Of a stretch of 64,000 nt of DNA, positions 1 to 7,776 are shown piece by piece (the stretch's first letter is position 1; each line of letters starts with the position of its first letter). The notes below the pieces were generated by a model. It did no database searches. It was not told the DNA's origin and saw only the letters and a program-made list of their open reading frames with translations. The stretch covers positions 6,200,001-6,264,000 of the forward strand of contig NZ_RAPR01000001.1 of assembly GCF_003610235.1 (NCBI RefSeq), in the 5' to 3' direction. Origin of the DNA: Catellatospora citrea. Lineage in GTDB: Bacteria > Actinomycetota > Actinomycetes > Mycobacteriales > Micromonosporaceae. The translations under genes were made by a program, and so were the position numbers.

Positions 1-1
1 C

Positions 2-283
2 TCGAAGGGAAACTTCACTTCCGGTCTGCAGTTCCACGGCTCGGGAAGTGGCGGCCCCTGGGCTCTCTCACAGGCTGCCCTTCCGGGGAAGTGCGTGAAG
101 GCATACGTCCCACAGGGTGTCCACACGATCACGGTGCACGGGTGGGGCAAGGACGGGAAAACGTTTCAGATCAACCATGGGGTTCTTGCTTTTCCCACGA
201 AGCCAGATGGCACCCCGGTAGCCGGCCTCAAGTTCTTCACGGATGGCACCGTGAAGAAACATACGTGGTACTTCAAGAGGTGA
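2..283 (+). CDS. C-terminal part of an unknown protein (5' end outside window)
   Basis: The frame is open from the first bases of the window to a TGA at 281-283, so about 93 codons of the C-terminus are visible. An internal ATG lies at 95, but the upstream frame reads through with normal codon use, so the gene most likely begins before the window. The visible part is beta-rich with many Gly, Lys and Thr residues and ends in KKHTWYFKR. No catalytic motif or membrane segment is visible and I do not recognise the family. An IS element lies about 40 bp downstream. Confidence 0.5.
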   Translation, partial: SKGNFTSGLQFHGSGSGGPWALSQAALPGKCVKAYVPQGVHTITVHGWGKDGKTFQINHGVLAFPTKPDGTPVAGLKFFTDGTVKKHTWYFKR

Positions 284-323
284 CAGCCCGTCCGTGACGG
301 CAGCAGTTCTCGGGTTGCCATTA

Positions 324-338
324 GGTTCTGTCTCTCGG
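324..338 (+). repeat. Left terminal inverted repeat of the IS5-family element
   Basis: GGTTCTGTCTCTCGG, preceded by TA. It pairs with the right end at 1226-1240 with one mismatch. Confidence 0.75.
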
Positions 339-365
339 GCCATGAATCTGGTTCGTTAGACGTGT

Positions 366-761
366 ATGGCCGGTGGAGACCTGAGCAACGCCGAGTGGGC
401 TGTGCTGACACCCCTGCTGCCGGCGCGGCCCACTCATGGTGGTCAGCGGCTTGACCATCGGCAGGTCGTCAACGCGATCTGTTGGATCAAGCGCACCGGG
501 TCGCCGTGGCGTGACCTGCCTGAACGGTACGGGCCGTCGAAGACCGCGTATCAGCGGTTCCGGCGCCGTGCCGCCGACGCTGCCTGGGCGATGCTTAAGA
601 AGCAGGTTATCGCGTTGGCCGAAGCCGACATCGACTGGGACGCCCTGATCGACTACACGATCGTGCGGGTGCATCAGCACGCCGCCGGTGCTCGTAAAGG
701 GGGCTCGACCGTGAGCAATCGCGGGCACGCCAGGGCATCGGACGTTCCCGCGGCAGGTTGA
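366..761 (+). CDS. IS5-family transposase, first frame (OrfA)
   Basis: 131-codon N-terminal half of a DDE transposase. It has the IS5-type helix-turn-helix/DUF4096 region (LSNAEWAVLTPLLP, then SPWRDLPERYG) and the first catalytic Asp in DYTIVRVHQHAAGARKGG. The conserved IS427-like continuation after HQHAAGARKG is found in the -1 frame, not in this one. The last 20 or so codons after 703 are therefore probably only the unshifted product. ATG at 366 lies inside the element, 42 bp from its left end. Confidence 0.8.
   Translation: MAGGDLSNAEWAVLTPLLPARPTHGGQRLDHRQVVNAICWIKRTGSPWRDLPERYGPSKTAYQRFRRRAADAAWAMLKKQVIALAEADIDWDALIDYTIVRVHQHAAGARKGGSTVSNRGHARASDVPAAG
696..704 (+). other. Probable -1 frameshift site joining the two transposase frames
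   Basis: The second frame opens only after a TAA at 695-697, and conserved transposase sequence passes from the first frame to the -1 frame within AAAGGGGGC. Shifting here gives HQHAAGARKGG followed by LDREQSRARQGIGRSRGR and LTTKVH, the order expected in the family. The run of A and G residues fits slippage. Sequencing error or decay cannot be excluded. Confidence 0.55.
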
Positions 762-1729
762 CCACGAAGGTCCACGCCCTGCCCGACGGGCGTGGCCGGT
801 CTCTGGCCACCACCCGGATCACCCCGGGTCAGGCCGTCGACATCCGCCAGCTGGCGGCACAGGTCGCGGTCCCGCGTCCGGTTGGCATTGGTCGGCCGCG
901 TAAGCGCCCGGACTCGTTGACAGGCGACCTGGCGTACTCGTCGGGGGCCAACAGGGCGCTGCTGCGTTCGCGGGACATCACCACGGTCATCCCGGAGCCC
1001 AACGACCAGATCGCCAACCGGAAGCGGCGCGGCCGCACCGGTGGCAGGCCACCGAACTTCGACCGCGCCGAATACCGCAAACGCAACCAGGTAGAACGCG
1101 GGTTCAACCGGCGCAAGCACTGGCGCGGATTGGCCACCCGCATCAAACTGGCCAGCCAGTACCAAGCAACACTCGACCTCGTCGAAGCTCTCGACTGGCT
1201 ACGCGCGGTGCCCGACGGACAGGATCCGCGAGACAGAACCTATCTAGGCGCCGACGACCCAGCCTCTCGTGAAAGCCGATTTCATGAGGCGTTCGCGAAT
1301 CTGTTTGATCTGACCGCCCGTGAGCCCCGGCGCCACTTCCATGATGACCTCCGTGACCTCGCTCATGAACGCGTCAACGGTGATCACCTCCCAGTCGTCC
1401 TCATCCAGACCCTCGGCCGCTGCGACGGGTGTCTTGACGGATGCCGACGGGGCGAACGATGGCTCCTCGAACCTGATTCTGTGGGCTTTCAACCCTTTGG
1501 GTCCGTCCACGACTTCGTAGGAGACCCTGGTGCCGATGCTGCGCTCACCGACGGGCAGATCTACGTCCGCAACGTGGATGAACACGTCGTCGCTGCCGTC
1601 ATCGGGACCGATGAACCCATAACCCTTGCTGTCGCTGAACCGGATGATCTTTCCTGTCGGCACCCACGCCACCTCAACCTTCAACCAGAACCAAACGCTC
1701 GCGGCGGACCGCGACGGCGACCATGCTAA
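758..1729 (+). CDS. IS5-family transposase, second frame (OrfB), reading out of the element
   Basis: C-terminal half of the DDE transposase, with LTTKVH near the start, the second Asp in TGDLAYSSGAN and the Glu in NQVERGFNRRKHWRG. The frame opens at 698 and is probably expressed by -1 frameshifting from the first frame; the TTG at 758 is only a formal start. The recognisable transposase ends near the right inverted repeat at 1240. No stop occurs there because the flank reads TAT, so the frame runs 160 codons further, antisense to the cold-shock gene. That tail is not a conserved protein. Some IS5-type elements acquire their stop from the target site, and this insertion would have missed one. 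Confidence 0.65.
   Translation: MTTKVHALPDGRGRSLATTRITPGQAVDIRQLAAQVAVPRPVGIGRPRKRPDSLTGDLAYSSGANRALLRSRDITTVIPEPNDQIANRKRRGRTGGRPPNFDRAEYRKRNQVERGFNRRKHWRGLATRIKLASQYQATLDLVEALDWLRAVPDGQDPRDRTYLGADDPASRESRFHEAFANLFDLTAREPRRHFHDDLRDLAHERVNGDHLPVVLIQTLGRCDGCLDGCRRGERWLLEPDSVGFQPFGSVHDFVGDPGADAALTDGQIYVRNVDEHVVAAVIGTDEPITLAVAEPDDLSCRHPRHLNLQPEPNARGGPRRRPC
1226..1240 (-). repeat. Right terminal inverted repeat of the IS5-family element
   Basis: CCGCGAGACAGAACC on the plus strand, the inverse of the left end with one mismatch, followed by TA. Confidence 0.75.
1244..1663 (-). CDS. Cold-shock-domain nucleic-acid-binding protein
   Basis: 139-residue protein beginning VPTGKIIRFSDSKGYGFI. The cold-shock (OB-fold) domain has the RNP1-type KGYGFI and RNP2-type DVFIHV motifs within the first 70 residues. 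An acidic linker and a C-terminal helical part ending RERLMKSAFTRGWVVGA follow, the layout of actinobacterial two-part Csp proteins. It should bind single-stranded RNA or DNA in the cytoplasm. GTG at 1663 is chosen because family members begin M-P-T-G-K and GAGG lies about 8 bases upstream. A GTG at 1672 would add three residues, and the frame stays open to 1825 without conserved sequence. The stop codon lies just beside the IS element but is not disrupted. Confidence 0.85.
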   Translation of the reverse strand: MPTGKIIRFSDSKGYGFIGPDDGSDDVFIHVADVDLPVGERSIGTRVSYEVVDGPKGLKAHRIRFEEPSFAPSASVKTPVAAAEGLDEDDWEVITVDAFMSEVTEVIMEVAPGLTGGQIKQIRERLMKSAFTRGWVVGA

Positions 1730-1964
1730 CCGACGCTCCGCCGCAGAGATCGCGTGCTCAACGTCACCACTGTGCGACCAGGCCGCGTCGTGTACATGAC
1801 GTGGCAGGCGCTGCCTCCCTGCCACCCGTGAGTAACGTTCCGTTCCCGCGCAAGGTTCAACCGGAGGGGCAAATGCCGTTCCTGCTCACCCGCTGAACCC
1901 GGCGGGCCCGCCGCTCGTCGTACCGAGGAGCCCTGTCGACGGCGGGTGATCTGGAGGTGGGGGC
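1664..1964. other. Divergent intergenic region, cold-shock gene / LysM gene
   Basis: About 300 bp between a minus-strand and a plus-strand start, so it should hold promoters for both. A 14-bp perfect palindrome (CGGCGGGCCCGCCG, 1900-1913) lies about 50 bp before the plus-strand start. I see no convincing promoter boxes and no further gene. Confidence 0.4.
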
Positions 1965-3158
1965 GTGAGGGTGCTGGCGCGCCGACGCACATGGGTCTGG
2001 TTCATGGTGGGTGCGGGCGCGGCGACACTGGCCGGCCTGCTCATCCTTGTCCTGGATCAGCCCACGCAGGCCACCTGGACGGCGGCGCCACCCGGCGGCC
2101 GCCCCGCCTACTACGTTGTTCAGCAGGCCGAGAACGGCCAACGCGACTACCTCTACCGCATCGCCGCGCGCACGCTCGGCGACGGCAACAGGTTCCGGGA
2201 GATCTTCGAACTGAACAGGAACCGGCCCCAACCTGATGGTGGATCACTCACTGATCCTGCGAGGCTGACGCCGGGATGGGTGCTGGCGCTGCCGGCGGGT
2301 GCCGACGGCCCGGAGGTGACGGTCGGGCCACTGCCGGAGGTGGCGCAGAGCGACGGAACCGGGCGCATCGGTGTCGGTGCGCTTGCTGTCGGTCTGTCGG
2401 GTCTGTCCGTCGGTGCGCTGGCGGGATGGCGGCACGCGCGGTCCGGGCGTGAGGGCCGGGTGCCGACGGTCGACGGCAGCGGGTCCGACGTGGCAGAGCC
2501 GCTGCCGGAGCGTCTTCGCCTGGCGGAGCCCGGACGCGACGACGAGCTCGCCGTCGACGCGGCCGAGCCCGCACCTGACACCACGGTCATCGACGACACC
2601 GAGCTTCCCCGACCCGAGATCGAGGCTGATACGGCGGTTCAGGTGGGGTCCGCCGACGGCGACCGCTGGTCGGTGTGCCTGGCAAAGCCCTCGCCGGGCG
2701 GCGCTCGTCCGGCGTACGCATGGCTTCGCCCAGAGGCGGTGCTGGAAGGCGCGTCGATGCAGGTCGACCTCGGGCTCGACGGTCCGTGGCGGCTGGTCGT
2801 CGACCTGCTCCGCGCGCCCGATGTGCTGACCATCACCGGCTCGGCGGTCGCCTGCCGCCGTCAGGCCGTGGCGATCGCGGAACAGCTGTACGCCCGTGCG
2901 GTGGACGTCGTGGTCGTCGGTGACGTGCTGGATTCCACGGTCGGGGAGGGTGTGCGGAAGGTCGCGGCCTTCCCGACAGAGGAAGAACTGACCGGGTCCG
3001 GGCAGCGACTGGTCATCTGTGAAGGGCTGCGCGGCGAGCAACGGCGCACTGTCCGTCGCCTGGCGGCGCAGCCCGATCGAACCGCCGCCTTCCTGATCGT
3101 GGGCAGAGCGGTTCGCGGCCGCTGGGCGATGACGAGTCTGGAAGGCAGCCGGCCTTGA
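1965..3158 (+). CDS. Membrane-anchored LysM-like protein of the secretion locus
   Basis: 397 residues with a GTG start, chosen because GGAGG lies 7-8 bases upstream. An N-terminal membrane segment (about residues 13-32) is followed by a LysM-like module at about 48-110, containing YYVVQQAENG, IFELNRNRPQPDGG and LTPGWVLALP. A second hydrophobic segment lies near 135-155 (GVGALAVGLSGLSVGALAG), and a C-terminal part of about 230 residues shows no motif I know. LysM modules usually bind peptidoglycan, so the loop between the two membrane segments probably faces the wall. The next gene encodes the same LysM-like module fused to a mycosin-like domain, and the reading frames nearly touch. This suggests a joint role at the envelope, perhaps with the type VII apparatus. 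Confidence 0.7.
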   Translation: MRVLARRRTWVWFMVGAGAATLAGLLILVLDQPTQATWTAAPPGGRPAYYVVQQAENGQRDYLYRIAARTLGDGNRFREIFELNRNRPQPDGGSLTDPARLTPGWVLALPAGADGPEVTVGPLPEVAQSDGTGRIGVGALAVGLSGLSVGALAGWRHARSGREGRVPTVDGSGSDVAEPLPERLRLAEPGRDDELAVDAAEPAPDTTVIDDTELPRPEIEADTAVQVGSADGDRWSVCLAKPSPGGARPAYAWLRPEAVLEGASMQVDLGLDGPWRLVVDLLRAPDVLTITGSAVACRRQAVAIAEQLYARAVDVVVVGDVLDSTVGEGVRKVAAFPTEEELTGSGQRLVICEGLRGEQRRTVRRLAAQPDRTAAFLIVGRAVRGRWAMTSLEGSRP

Positions 3159-3247
3159 CGCCGGGGAGTGGACGGTTGTTGAAGACATGTCCGGCGGCGG
3201 TGATGGGCGGTGACCCGCCGTCGCGGGTTCGAGCAAGGGAGTTCGCG

Positions 3248-4678
3248 GTGGCGGGGGAGCACCGATTCTGGTCGCGGTGGTGGGTTCGGTGTGCGGCGGT
3301 GCTGTGCCTTGCCGCCGCTTCGGCCCTCGGCGGAGGTCATCCTGCCGACGCGGCGGCCGGGGCGTACACCAAGTACTACGTGGTGGCCGAAGGCAGTCTC
3401 GACAACCTGGTCGATATCGCCACGCAGCTGCTCGGTCAGCCCACCCGGGCAAGCGAGCTGTTCGAGCTCAATGCCGGACGGCGGCAACCCGACGGGCAGG
3501 TGCTGTCGGACTCGTTCAGTCTGCGGCCCGGCTGGATCATCGTGCTGCCGTGGGATGCCTTCGGCAACGGTGTCCGCTTCGGCGAGCTCGATGCTGGGAC
3601 ACCGGGCGGCGACGGCACCCCCGGCGCGGCGACCAGTGGCGACTGGGCACAGCGTGCGATGGGTGCCGAGCGGGTATGGGAACGGACCAGGGGCGAAGGA
3701 GTGATGGTCGCCATCGTCGACTCGGGCGTCGACGCCGCGGCACAGCAGCTGTCGGAGCACGTCGCGGTCGGTGCCGACATCGTTGCCGGCTCGGAACGCG
3801 GCGACCGTGACCCAGTGGGCTCGGGCACGGCGATGGCCGGCGTCATCGTCGGCGGGCCGTCCGCGGACGGCGGTGTCATCGGGCTGGCGCCCGGGGCGGT
3901 GGTCATGCCGATGCGGGTGGTCGACAAGGCCGGACCCGCACGCTCCACCGACGTCGCCACCGCCATCGAGGTGGCCGTGTCGGCGGGAGCGTCGGTCATC
4001 GCGCTGGGATCTTACGCGGATCTTGATGAGCGTCCCGTCGCCGACGCCATCGCCTCGGCATTGGCGCACGACGTGGTCGTGGTGGCAGGCGCGAAGCCCG
4101 GAGCGGCTGCGGCCAACCCGGCGAACAGCCGCGATGCCACGTCGTCAGGGCTGCTCACCGTGGGCGGTGTCGGCCCTGCCGGCCAGCTGGCCGCACCCTA
4201 CGCCAACGCTGCCGTGGACGTGCTCGCGCCAGGCGTCGAGGTAACGAGCGTCGGGGGAGCCGGCAGCGGCACGCAGTACGCGGTGGCTTTCGTCGCCGGC
4301 ACGGCCGCCCTGGTGCGGGCGGCACACCCCCGCCTCACCGGTGCCCAGGTCGCGAGCCGCATCAAAGCGACCGCGGTGGCCTCGCACGTCGGCAAGCCGG
4401 ACGCCGTGGCGGGCTGGGGGATGATCGCGCCCGATCGGGCGGTCGAGGCGGTGCTGCCCGCCGAAGCCGCGGAGCAGTCAGGCGACATCCCGTCGTCGGC
4501 AATATTGTTCGCGGTCGCCGGCCTAGCCTGTCTCACCCTGGCTGTCGTGGGATGGCGTCGAGGGAAACCGTGGCAGAACCGGCCCGCTGCGGTTGATCAG
4601 AAGACTGGTGACGGTCCACCCGAACGGCTCGACGCGCACGCGGGTGCTGTGTCAGGTGACCTAGTCGACACGGTCTAG
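3248..4678 (+). CDS. LysM/mycosin-like subtilisin pseudoprotease
   Basis: About 476 residues: signal peptide (WWVRCAAVLCLAAASALGGG), LysM-like module (YYVVAEGSLDNL to LRPGWIIVLPWDA, about 40-105), peptidase S8 fold (about 130-420) and a C-terminal membrane anchor (SSAILFAVAGLACLTLAVV). This is mycosin (MycP) architecture plus a LysM domain. The catalytic Asp is kept (VAIVDSGVD, residue 158). The His position reads GSGTAMAG (Ser192) and the Ser position reads GTQYAVAFVAG (Gln343), so a classical Asp-His-Ser triad is absent. GTG at 3248 has AAGGGAG six bases upstream and starts directly before the signal peptide. The frame is open back to TTG 3155, overlapping the previous gene. The 3' end overlaps the convergent sigma factor gene by 18 bp. 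Confidence 0.8.
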   Translation: MAGEHRFWSRWWVRCAAVLCLAAASALGGGHPADAAAGAYTKYYVVAEGSLDNLVDIATQLLGQPTRASELFELNAGRRQPDGQVLSDSFSLRPGWIIVLPWDAFGNGVRFGELDAGTPGGDGTPGAATSGDWAQRAMGAERVWERTRGEGVMVAIVDSGVDAAAQQLSEHVAVGADIVAGSERGDRDPVGSGTAMAGVIVGGPSADGGVIGLAPGAVVMPMRVVDKAGPARSTDVATAIEVAVSAGASVIALGSYADLDERPVADAIASALAHDVVVVAGAKPGAAAANPANSRDATSSGLLTVGGVGPAGQLAAPYANAAVDVLAPGVEVTSVGGAGSGTQYAVAFVAGTAALVRAAHPRLTGAQVASRIKATAVASHVGKPDAVAGWGMIAPDRAVEAVLPAEAAEQSGDIPSSAILFAVAGLACLTLAVVGWRRGKPWQNRPAAVDQKTGDGPPERLDAHAGAVSGDLVDTV

Positions 4679-5236
4679 TAGCGCGTTGAGGGCCCGCAGT
4701 GCGTAATAGGCACGGGATTTGACCGTGCCTTCGGGGATGCTGAGGCGAAGCGCGGTCTCTGACGTTGAGTGCTGGCGAAGGTACAGCTCGATCAGGACGT
4801 TTCGATGTTCGGGCGTCAGTCGCGGCAGTGCCTCGCGGATGAGCTGTGCGGAGACGACACGGTCGAACACGTCCGCCACGACCGGCTCCTGGTCGGCGTC
4901 GACCAGCGAGATCTCCACGGGCCGCGCCTGGCGGGCCCGTGCGGAGTCGATCGCCACCCGGCGTGCGACCGTGTACAACCACGGCGCCACCTCGTCAATG
5001 TTGTCGGAAAGCTTGTCCAGGTTTCGCCATGCTCGTAGCAGGGTCTCCTGGAGCAGATCCTCTGCGACATGTTCCCGACCCGGGTTGAGCCGACGCAGGA
5101 ACCGCAGCAGGGGATCCGCGTACGTGACCCAGATGTCCTGCATACGCTTTTCAGCCAGTGCCGTGTCGTCCTGGGTTGTGCGGTCGGCACCGGCCCAGGG
5201 CGGTGAGGGCTCCTTTGTTTCCGGAAGCACCGTCAT
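4661..5236 (-). CDS. ECF-type RNA polymerase sigma factor
   Basis: 191 residues. Region 2 is clear in DPLLRFLRRLNPGREHVAED and LLQETLLRAWRNL. Region 4 is LPRLTPEHRNVLIELYLR plus the helix-turn-helix STSETALRLSIPEGTVKSRA. It belongs to the two-domain extracytoplasmic-function group, close in style to mycobacterial SigK/SigL. It should redirect RNA polymerase to a small regulon, perhaps including this secretion locus, but that is inference. No anti-sigma gene adjoins it. ATG 5236 has AGAGGG directly against it, a poor spacing; ATG 5143 (MQDIWVTY) is an alternative start. An 8-bp inverted repeat lies about 50 bp upstream. Confidence 0.88.
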   Translation of the reverse strand: MTVLPETKEPSPPWAGADRTTQDDTALAEKRMQDIWVTYADPLLRFLRRLNPGREHVAEDLLQETLLRAWRNLDKLSDNIDEVAPWLYTVARRVAIDSARARQARPVEISLVDADQEPVVADVFDRVVSAQLIREALPRLTPEHRNVLIELYLRQHSTSETALRLSIPEGTVKSRAYYALRALNALLDRVD

Positions 5237-5282
5237 CCCTCTATCGTTGCCATGACAGCGGTAGGGAATTCCGCGTCGCCTG

Positions 5283-5305
5283 CGGCATTCCGCTTGCGAA
5301 TGCCG
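5283..5305. promoter_or_regulatory. Perfect 8-bp inverted repeat upstream of the sigma factor gene
   Basis: CGGCATTC, a 7-base spacer, then GAATGCCG, about 47 bp before the sigma factor start and within the 334-bp divergent gap to the deformylase gene (5237-5570). It could be an operator or a leader hairpin. I see no clear promoter boxes and no further gene in this gap. Confidence 0.35.
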
Positions 5306-5570
5306 TCGAACGTGGAAGTGATGTCACCGGCGGGTGACTCAGTGTCAGAGAGGCCCCGTCTTGCGAACTGCATCGAATTGCCCGCCTGGCTCGCCGTCCA
5401 TCAATGTGCTGGGAGCTGCGGAGGCGTCCGTCGCCCAGGCAGCACCTGAACGCTAAGTAGGCGGACTTTATTTGGAATAGACGGCGAATATATCGATGAA
5501 GGTGACCCGGTGGCGCCGCGAAAGCGGTCGGGCCGGATTCAGGCTGAACCGCGCGGACCACGCTGCCGTA

Positions 5571-6125
5571 ATGCAGAAGGTGACCGTCAAGCCAATCAGA
5601 CTCGTCGGGGACCCCGTGCTGCGGCAGCCCGCGAGGCCAGTTGAGACTTTCGATGCGGAACTGGGCCGACTCGTCAAGGACCTGCGGCAGACACTGGCCG
5701 CGAGCAAAGGCGCCGGCCTCGCCGCCCCCCAGATCGGTGTGGGCCTGCGCGTCTTCGCCATCCATCCCAGCCTGTCCGACGGCAAGCTCGACCACCTGGT
5801 CAACCCGAGCGTGACCTTCCTGGACGAGGACGAGCAGGACGGCCTTGAGGGATGCCTCTCCATCCCCGGGATCTACCTCGACACCAAGCGCCGGCTGAAT
5901 GTGGTCGCCACCGGCTTCAACTCCCATGGTGATCCGGTGCAGATCGTCGGATCGGGGCTGCTTTCGCGATGCATCCAGCACGAGACCGACCACCTCGACG
6001 GCGTGCTCTTCCTCGACCGCCAGGACGCCTCGCGGCAGCAGCGGCTCCTGGCAGCCCTGCGCGCGGCGTCGTGGTTCGACGACGGCGCGCCCGCCGAACC
6101 GATCATCAAGGTCAGCCCGCACTGA
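5571..6125 (+). CDS. def: Peptide deformylase
   Basis: 184 residues from ATG 5571. All three deformylase motifs are present: GAGLAAPQIG (47-56), EGCLSIPG and QHETDHLDG. The Cys of motif 2 and the two His of motif 3 bind the metal and the Glu is catalytic. The enzyme removes the N-formyl group from nascent proteins in the cytoplasm. The frame is also open to ATG 5496, which adds 25 Arg-rich residues not expected in the family. Neither start has a good Shine-Dalgarno; the TVKPIRLVGDPVLR beginning matches the usual actinobacterial N-terminus near 5571. It heads a same-strand group with the three genes downstream and is unlikely to belong to the secretion machinery. Confidence 0.93.
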   Translation: MQKVTVKPIRLVGDPVLRQPARPVETFDAELGRLVKDLRQTLAASKGAGLAAPQIGVGLRVFAIHPSLSDGKLDHLVNPSVTFLDEDEQDGLEGCLSIPGIYLDTKRRLNVVATGFNSHGDPVQIVGSGLLSRCIQHETDHLDGVLFLDRQDASRQQRLLAALRAASWFDDGAPAEPIIKVSPH

Positions 6126-6202
6126 CCGGCGTGCCCCGGAGCCGGCTGGCACTGCGCCGGGCGAGGGGAGCCCTCGGTCTACGACCTGCCATGGGAGTAC
6201 AC

Positions 6203-6802
6203 ATGCGACCTGTTGCCTTGTTCACCTCCGCCGCGGCCCCGATCCTGCTGGTCGGGGGCTGGATGTTTGCCGAGGTGCTGCAGCCGCCGGGCTTCGACCC
6301 GGTTCGGGACACCATCAGCCAGCTGGCCGCGCTCGACGCCACCGACCGAGCGGTGATGACCACCGCACTCATCGGCACCGGCGCGGCTTACCTGGCGACC
6401 GCCTACGCCTTCGGCGGAGTACGGCGCCTCGGGCGCCTCCTGATCGCGATCGGCGGGGTGGGCACGATTCTCGTAGCGGCGTTTCCGCTGCCGGCCTACC
6501 CGCTGGCGCACGCGCTGTCGGCCGGCGTCGCCTTCCTCGCGTTGGCCGCCTGGCCGTTGTTCGCCGCGGACCGGGGCGAGGGTGCGGCGAGGGCGCTGCG
6601 GCCGCCGCTGACCGTCGTGGCGGGCATCGTGCTGCTTGCCCTCGTGGCCTGGTTCGCCGTGGCGCAGCAGGCCGATGTCCTGGTGGGGCTCGCCGAGCGG
6701 GTGGCCGCCGCAGCGCAGGCGACGTGGCCGTTCATCGTGGCCCTGAGCCTTCGGAACGTCTCTTCTCGACTGGCCGACCAGCGAACGGCCGCTTCGTCAT
6801 GA
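6203..6802 (+). CDS. DUF998-family integral membrane protein
   Basis: 199 residues with about six hydrophobic segments. The N-terminus has the DUF998 pattern, with a first membrane helix and then GFDPVRDTISQLAALD. ATG 6203 is chosen because GGGAG lies five bases upstream; ATG 6191 is in frame but lacks a ribosome site. The molecular role of DUF998 proteins is not established. The gene ends in ATGA shared with the next start, so the two are probably translationally coupled. Confidence 0.8.
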   Translation: MRPVALFTSAAAPILLVGGWMFAEVLQPPGFDPVRDTISQLAALDATDRAVMTTALIGTGAAYLATAYAFGGVRRLGRLLIAIGGVGTILVAAFPLPAYPLAHALSAGVAFLALAAWPLFAADRGEGAARALRPPLTVVAGIVLLALVAWFAVAQQADVLVGLAERVAAAAQATWPFIVALSLRNVSSRLADQRTAASS

Positions 6803-7776
6803 GACCTGCTGAAGCCGTGCACCCATCGCCTGTCAATGCCCGGCCGGGACGATCTTGGACGCTGTGGCTGCTGGCCGGCGCGGTGGCGACCGACGCGGTG
6901 GTGACGTTCGTGCCACTGCCGCTGCCGGGGCTCGTGTTGACGATGTTGAGCCTGCTGGCGGAGCTGGTGTTCGCCGTGGCGCACGGCCTGCTTTACTACC
7001 GGGCGCGGGGGATCGCGGTGTTCGCGGTGCTCACCCTCGCGGTCAGCAATCTGGCCGAGAACCTGGGCGTGCTGACCGGCGTGCCGTTCGGGCACTATCA
7101 CTACTCCGACGAGCTGGGGCCGAAGCTGGCCCTGGTGCCGGTGCTCATCGGACCCGCCTACTTCGCGATCGGATACATGGCCTGGGCCATCGCCACGATC
7201 CTGCTGGGCGAGGTGCGCCGGGGCTCGGGCTGGCTGGTCACGATAGGCACACCGCTGGTCGCCTCGTTCGTCATGGTCGCCTGGGACCTGTCCATGGACC
7301 CGCAGTCGTCGACCCTGCGCGGACGGTGGACCTGGGAGGACGGCGGCGGCTTCTTCGGCGTCCCGTTGAGCAACTTCCTCGGCTGGTCGATCACGGTGTA
7401 CCTGTTCTACCAGCTCTTCGCGCTGTACCAGCGATGGCGGGGAGCCGACTCGCAGTATCTCGGCAAGGCGCCGCGGCTCTATTGGCTGCTTCCGGCCGTC
7501 GCCTATGCGGTGGTCGCGCTCGACTACGTCGTCACCTACCTGGGGGGTGGCCATGACGGCGTGGCTCCGCAGGTGACCGACGCCGCGGGGCGGGTGTGGC
7601 ACGCGATCGACGTGTACGAGACGTCCGCGCTGATGGCCATCTACCTGATGCTGTTCCTGTCGCTGTTGGCGGCATTGCGGGTCGCCCAGCGAGACACCAC
7701 ACGGCCGCCGGTGAGGGCCCTTGTCGCGCCCGTCGACGAGGAGAAGGTCGATTCAGTCGCTGGTAAGTCATGCTAA
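6799..7776 (+). CDS. CruF-like carotenoid biosynthesis membrane protein (DUF422)
   Basis: 325 residues from the ATG that overlaps the previous stop. About seven membrane segments are visible. Family-typical features include NLGVLTGVPFGHYHYSDELG, MAWDLSMDP-like sequence (read here as VAWDLSMDPQSS) and WTWEDGGGFFGVPLSNFLGW. Members of this family are carotenoid 1',2'-hydratases (CruF) or related C50-carotenoid enzymes in the membrane. No other carotenoid gene is in the window, so the substrate cannot be fixed. It lies between a coupled DUF998 gene upstream and a DUF885 gene whose start overlaps its end. Confidence 0.75.
   Translation: MRPAEAVHPSPVNARPGRSWTLWLLAGAVATDAVVTFVPLPLPGLVLTMLSLLAELVFAVAHGLLYYRARGIAVFAVLTLAVSNLAENLGVLTGVPFGHYHYSDELGPKLALVPVLIGPAYFAIGYMAWAIATILLGEVRRGSGWLVTIGTPLVASFVMVAWDLSMDPQSSTLRGRWTWEDGGGFFGVPLSNFLGWSITVYLFYQLFALYQRWRGADSQYLGKAPRLYWLLPAVAYAVVALDYVVTYLGGGHDGVAPQVTDAAGRVWHAIDVYETSALMAIYLMLFLSLLAALRVAQRDTTRPPVRALVAPVDEEKVDSVAGKSC

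Larger units (their letters stand above)
324..1240 (+). mobile_element. IS5-family insertion sequence with imperfect terminal inverted repeats
   Basis: A 917-bp element is bounded by GGTTCTGTCTCTCGG (324-338) and the inverse of GGTTCTGTCTCGCGG (1226-1240), matching at 14 of 15 positions. Both ends are flanked by TA (322-323 and 1241-1242), consistent with the short TA-type target duplication of some IS5-family groups. It carries a two-frame DDE transposase. The element sits two bases from the stop codon of the minus-strand cold-shock gene without breaking it. Both transposase halves keep their motifs, so the copy looks intact. Confidence 0.8.

Noticed and set aside
1244..1729. Downstream part of the transposase second frame as a real protein domain
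   Set aside because: It lies outside the inverted repeats and antisense to the cold-shock gene, whose domain motifs are clear.
2244..3452. 402-codon minus-strand frame across the LysM and mycosin-like genes
   Set aside because: Arg/Pro-rich antisense shadow that spans the junction of two supported plus-strand genes.
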